From: Veillonella nakazawae
Lineage (GTDB): Bacteria; Bacillota; Negativicutes; Veillonellales; Veillonellaceae
Length of the DNA stretch: 64,000 bases
Direction: 5' to 3'
Assembly (NCBI RefSeq): GCF_013393365.1
Contig: NZ_AP022321.1
Coordinates: 1,274,001 to 1,338,000, forward strand
Under the pieces are notes generated by a model. That model saw only the letters and a program-made list of their open reading frames with translations. It was not told the origin of the DNA and searched no databases. Each line of letters begins with the position of its first letter. The stretch's first letter is position 1. This document shows, piece after piece, positions 63,608-64,000 of this stretch. The translations under genes were made by a program, and so were the position numbers.

Positions 63608-64000
63608 TTATTTAATACCAAATACATGTTTACCATTATTATAGGCAATCTCTGAAAACTCAGCAACATCAATGCCTTTAAGACTTGCAATTTCCTCTGC
63701 TACAAATTGAGTTTTGCTTGGATCATTGCGACGGCCTCTAAATGGAGGTGGTGTCAAATATGGCGAATCTGTTTCAATAAGTATTCTATCTAAGGGTACT
63801 TGACGAGCAACTTCCTTAAGATTAGTAGACTTAGGAAATACAACAGGGCCAGCAAAGGAAATGTAGAATCCTAATTTAATAGCTTCTTTTGCCATTTCCC
63901 AACTGCCAGAATAGCAGTGAAAAATCCCCCAGTTATCCTTACCTTCATTGCGTAAGATATTCATAATATCGCCATGTGCATCGCGATCATGAATGATGAT
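63608..64000 (-). CDS. tatD: TatD-family deoxyribonuclease, partial (5' end beyond the window)
   Basis: The C-terminal 130 residues. Visible are IIIHDRDAHGD (conserved H..DA), IFHCYSGSWEMA, GFYISFAGPV and ILIETDSPYLTPPPFRG with the metal-binding Glu-Thr-Asp. The frame runs to the window edge, so the start lies beyond it. Metal-dependent 3'-5' nuclease. Keeps the tatD-yabE order with the 3D-domain gene despite inserted polyphosphate genes. Confidence 0.92.
   Translation of the reverse strand: MIIHDRDAHGDIMNILRNEGKDNWGIFHCYSGSWEMAKEAIKLGFYISFAGPVVFPKSTNLKEVARQVPLDRILIETDSPYLTPPPFRGRRNDPSKTQFVAEEIASLKGIDVAEFSEIAYNNGKHVFGIK

Noticed and set aside
1..64000. CRISPR arrays, tRNA and rRNA genes
   Set aside because: No regularly spaced direct repeats, and no cloverleaf or rRNA sequences recognised on either strand.

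Overview
The window looks like chromosome of a diderm Firmicute of the class Negativicutes, most probably Veillonella. It is AT-rich and Gram-positive in its gene families (SCIFF peptide, ribonuclease M5, a YabE-like 3D-domain protein, AGGAGG ribosome sites). It nevertheless encodes outer-membrane machinery: an LptD/OstA protein, a secretin and a Wza-like exporter. I see no rRNA, tRNA or CRISPR array. Almost every gene is on the minus strand. The plus-strand exceptions are a DEAD-box helicase, prfC, gltS, and a lysR / metE-like / msrAB group.

Layout, left to right. 1-4.7 kb: capsule or exopolysaccharide operon (Wza-like exporter, FlaA1/CapD-like sugar dehydratase, Wzz-like protein, and a tyrosine-kinase-like ATPase with a degenerate P-loop, cut by the window edge). 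5.1-9.7 kb: complete branched-chain amino-acid ABC importer (livKHMGF). 9.8-13.9 kb: ABC-F ATPase, a short secretin and a PilP/GspC-like partner. 14.06-15.40 kb: an intact IS1249-like insertion sequence with 25-bp terminal repeats and an 8-bp target duplication, inserted just behind galE. 15.4-25.1 kb: galE, pgi, DUF1294, a second epimerase, RNase H, YbaK, a nucleoid-associated protein, and a BirA-type biotin operon (MaoC-like protein, BioY, thiolase, acyl-CoA ligase). 25.2-29.4 kb: galU, lptD and two exported proteins. 29.6-34.4 kb: hydrogenase maturation hypF-hypCDE. 34.4-36.2 kb: SCIFF ranthipeptide maturase and its precursor gene, which is frameshifted in an A7 tract. 36.2-38.3 kb: an ECF S-component with two unrecognised membrane proteins. 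38.4-44.0 kb: an iron block of an SCA-motif P1B ATPase, a small glycine-zipper protein, a Cys-rich FeoB-associated protein, feoB and feoA. 44.5-50 kb: DEAD-box helicase, topB, prfC. 50.4-53.2 kb: gltS, rsmA, rnmV. 53.3-56.6 kb: lysR, a MetE-like enzyme, msrAB. 56.8-63.4 kb: 3D-domain protein, ppk1, a degenerate Ppx and ppx. 63.6 kb to the end: partial tatD.

The strongest candidates for unusual biology are five. First, the iron block resembles ferrosome (fez) loci, with GATAAT-type operators at both promoters. Second, the biotin-linked operon has a BirA-like site over its -35 box. Third, the SCIFF gene has a one-base frameshift. Fourth, two enzymes have lost catalytic residues (the tyrosine-kinase-like ATPase and the Ppx paralogue). 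Fifth, the secretin gene pair has a Shine-Dalgarno-sequestering hairpin and lies directly beyond the IS. Product calls rest on motif recognition by eye; no database search was run.
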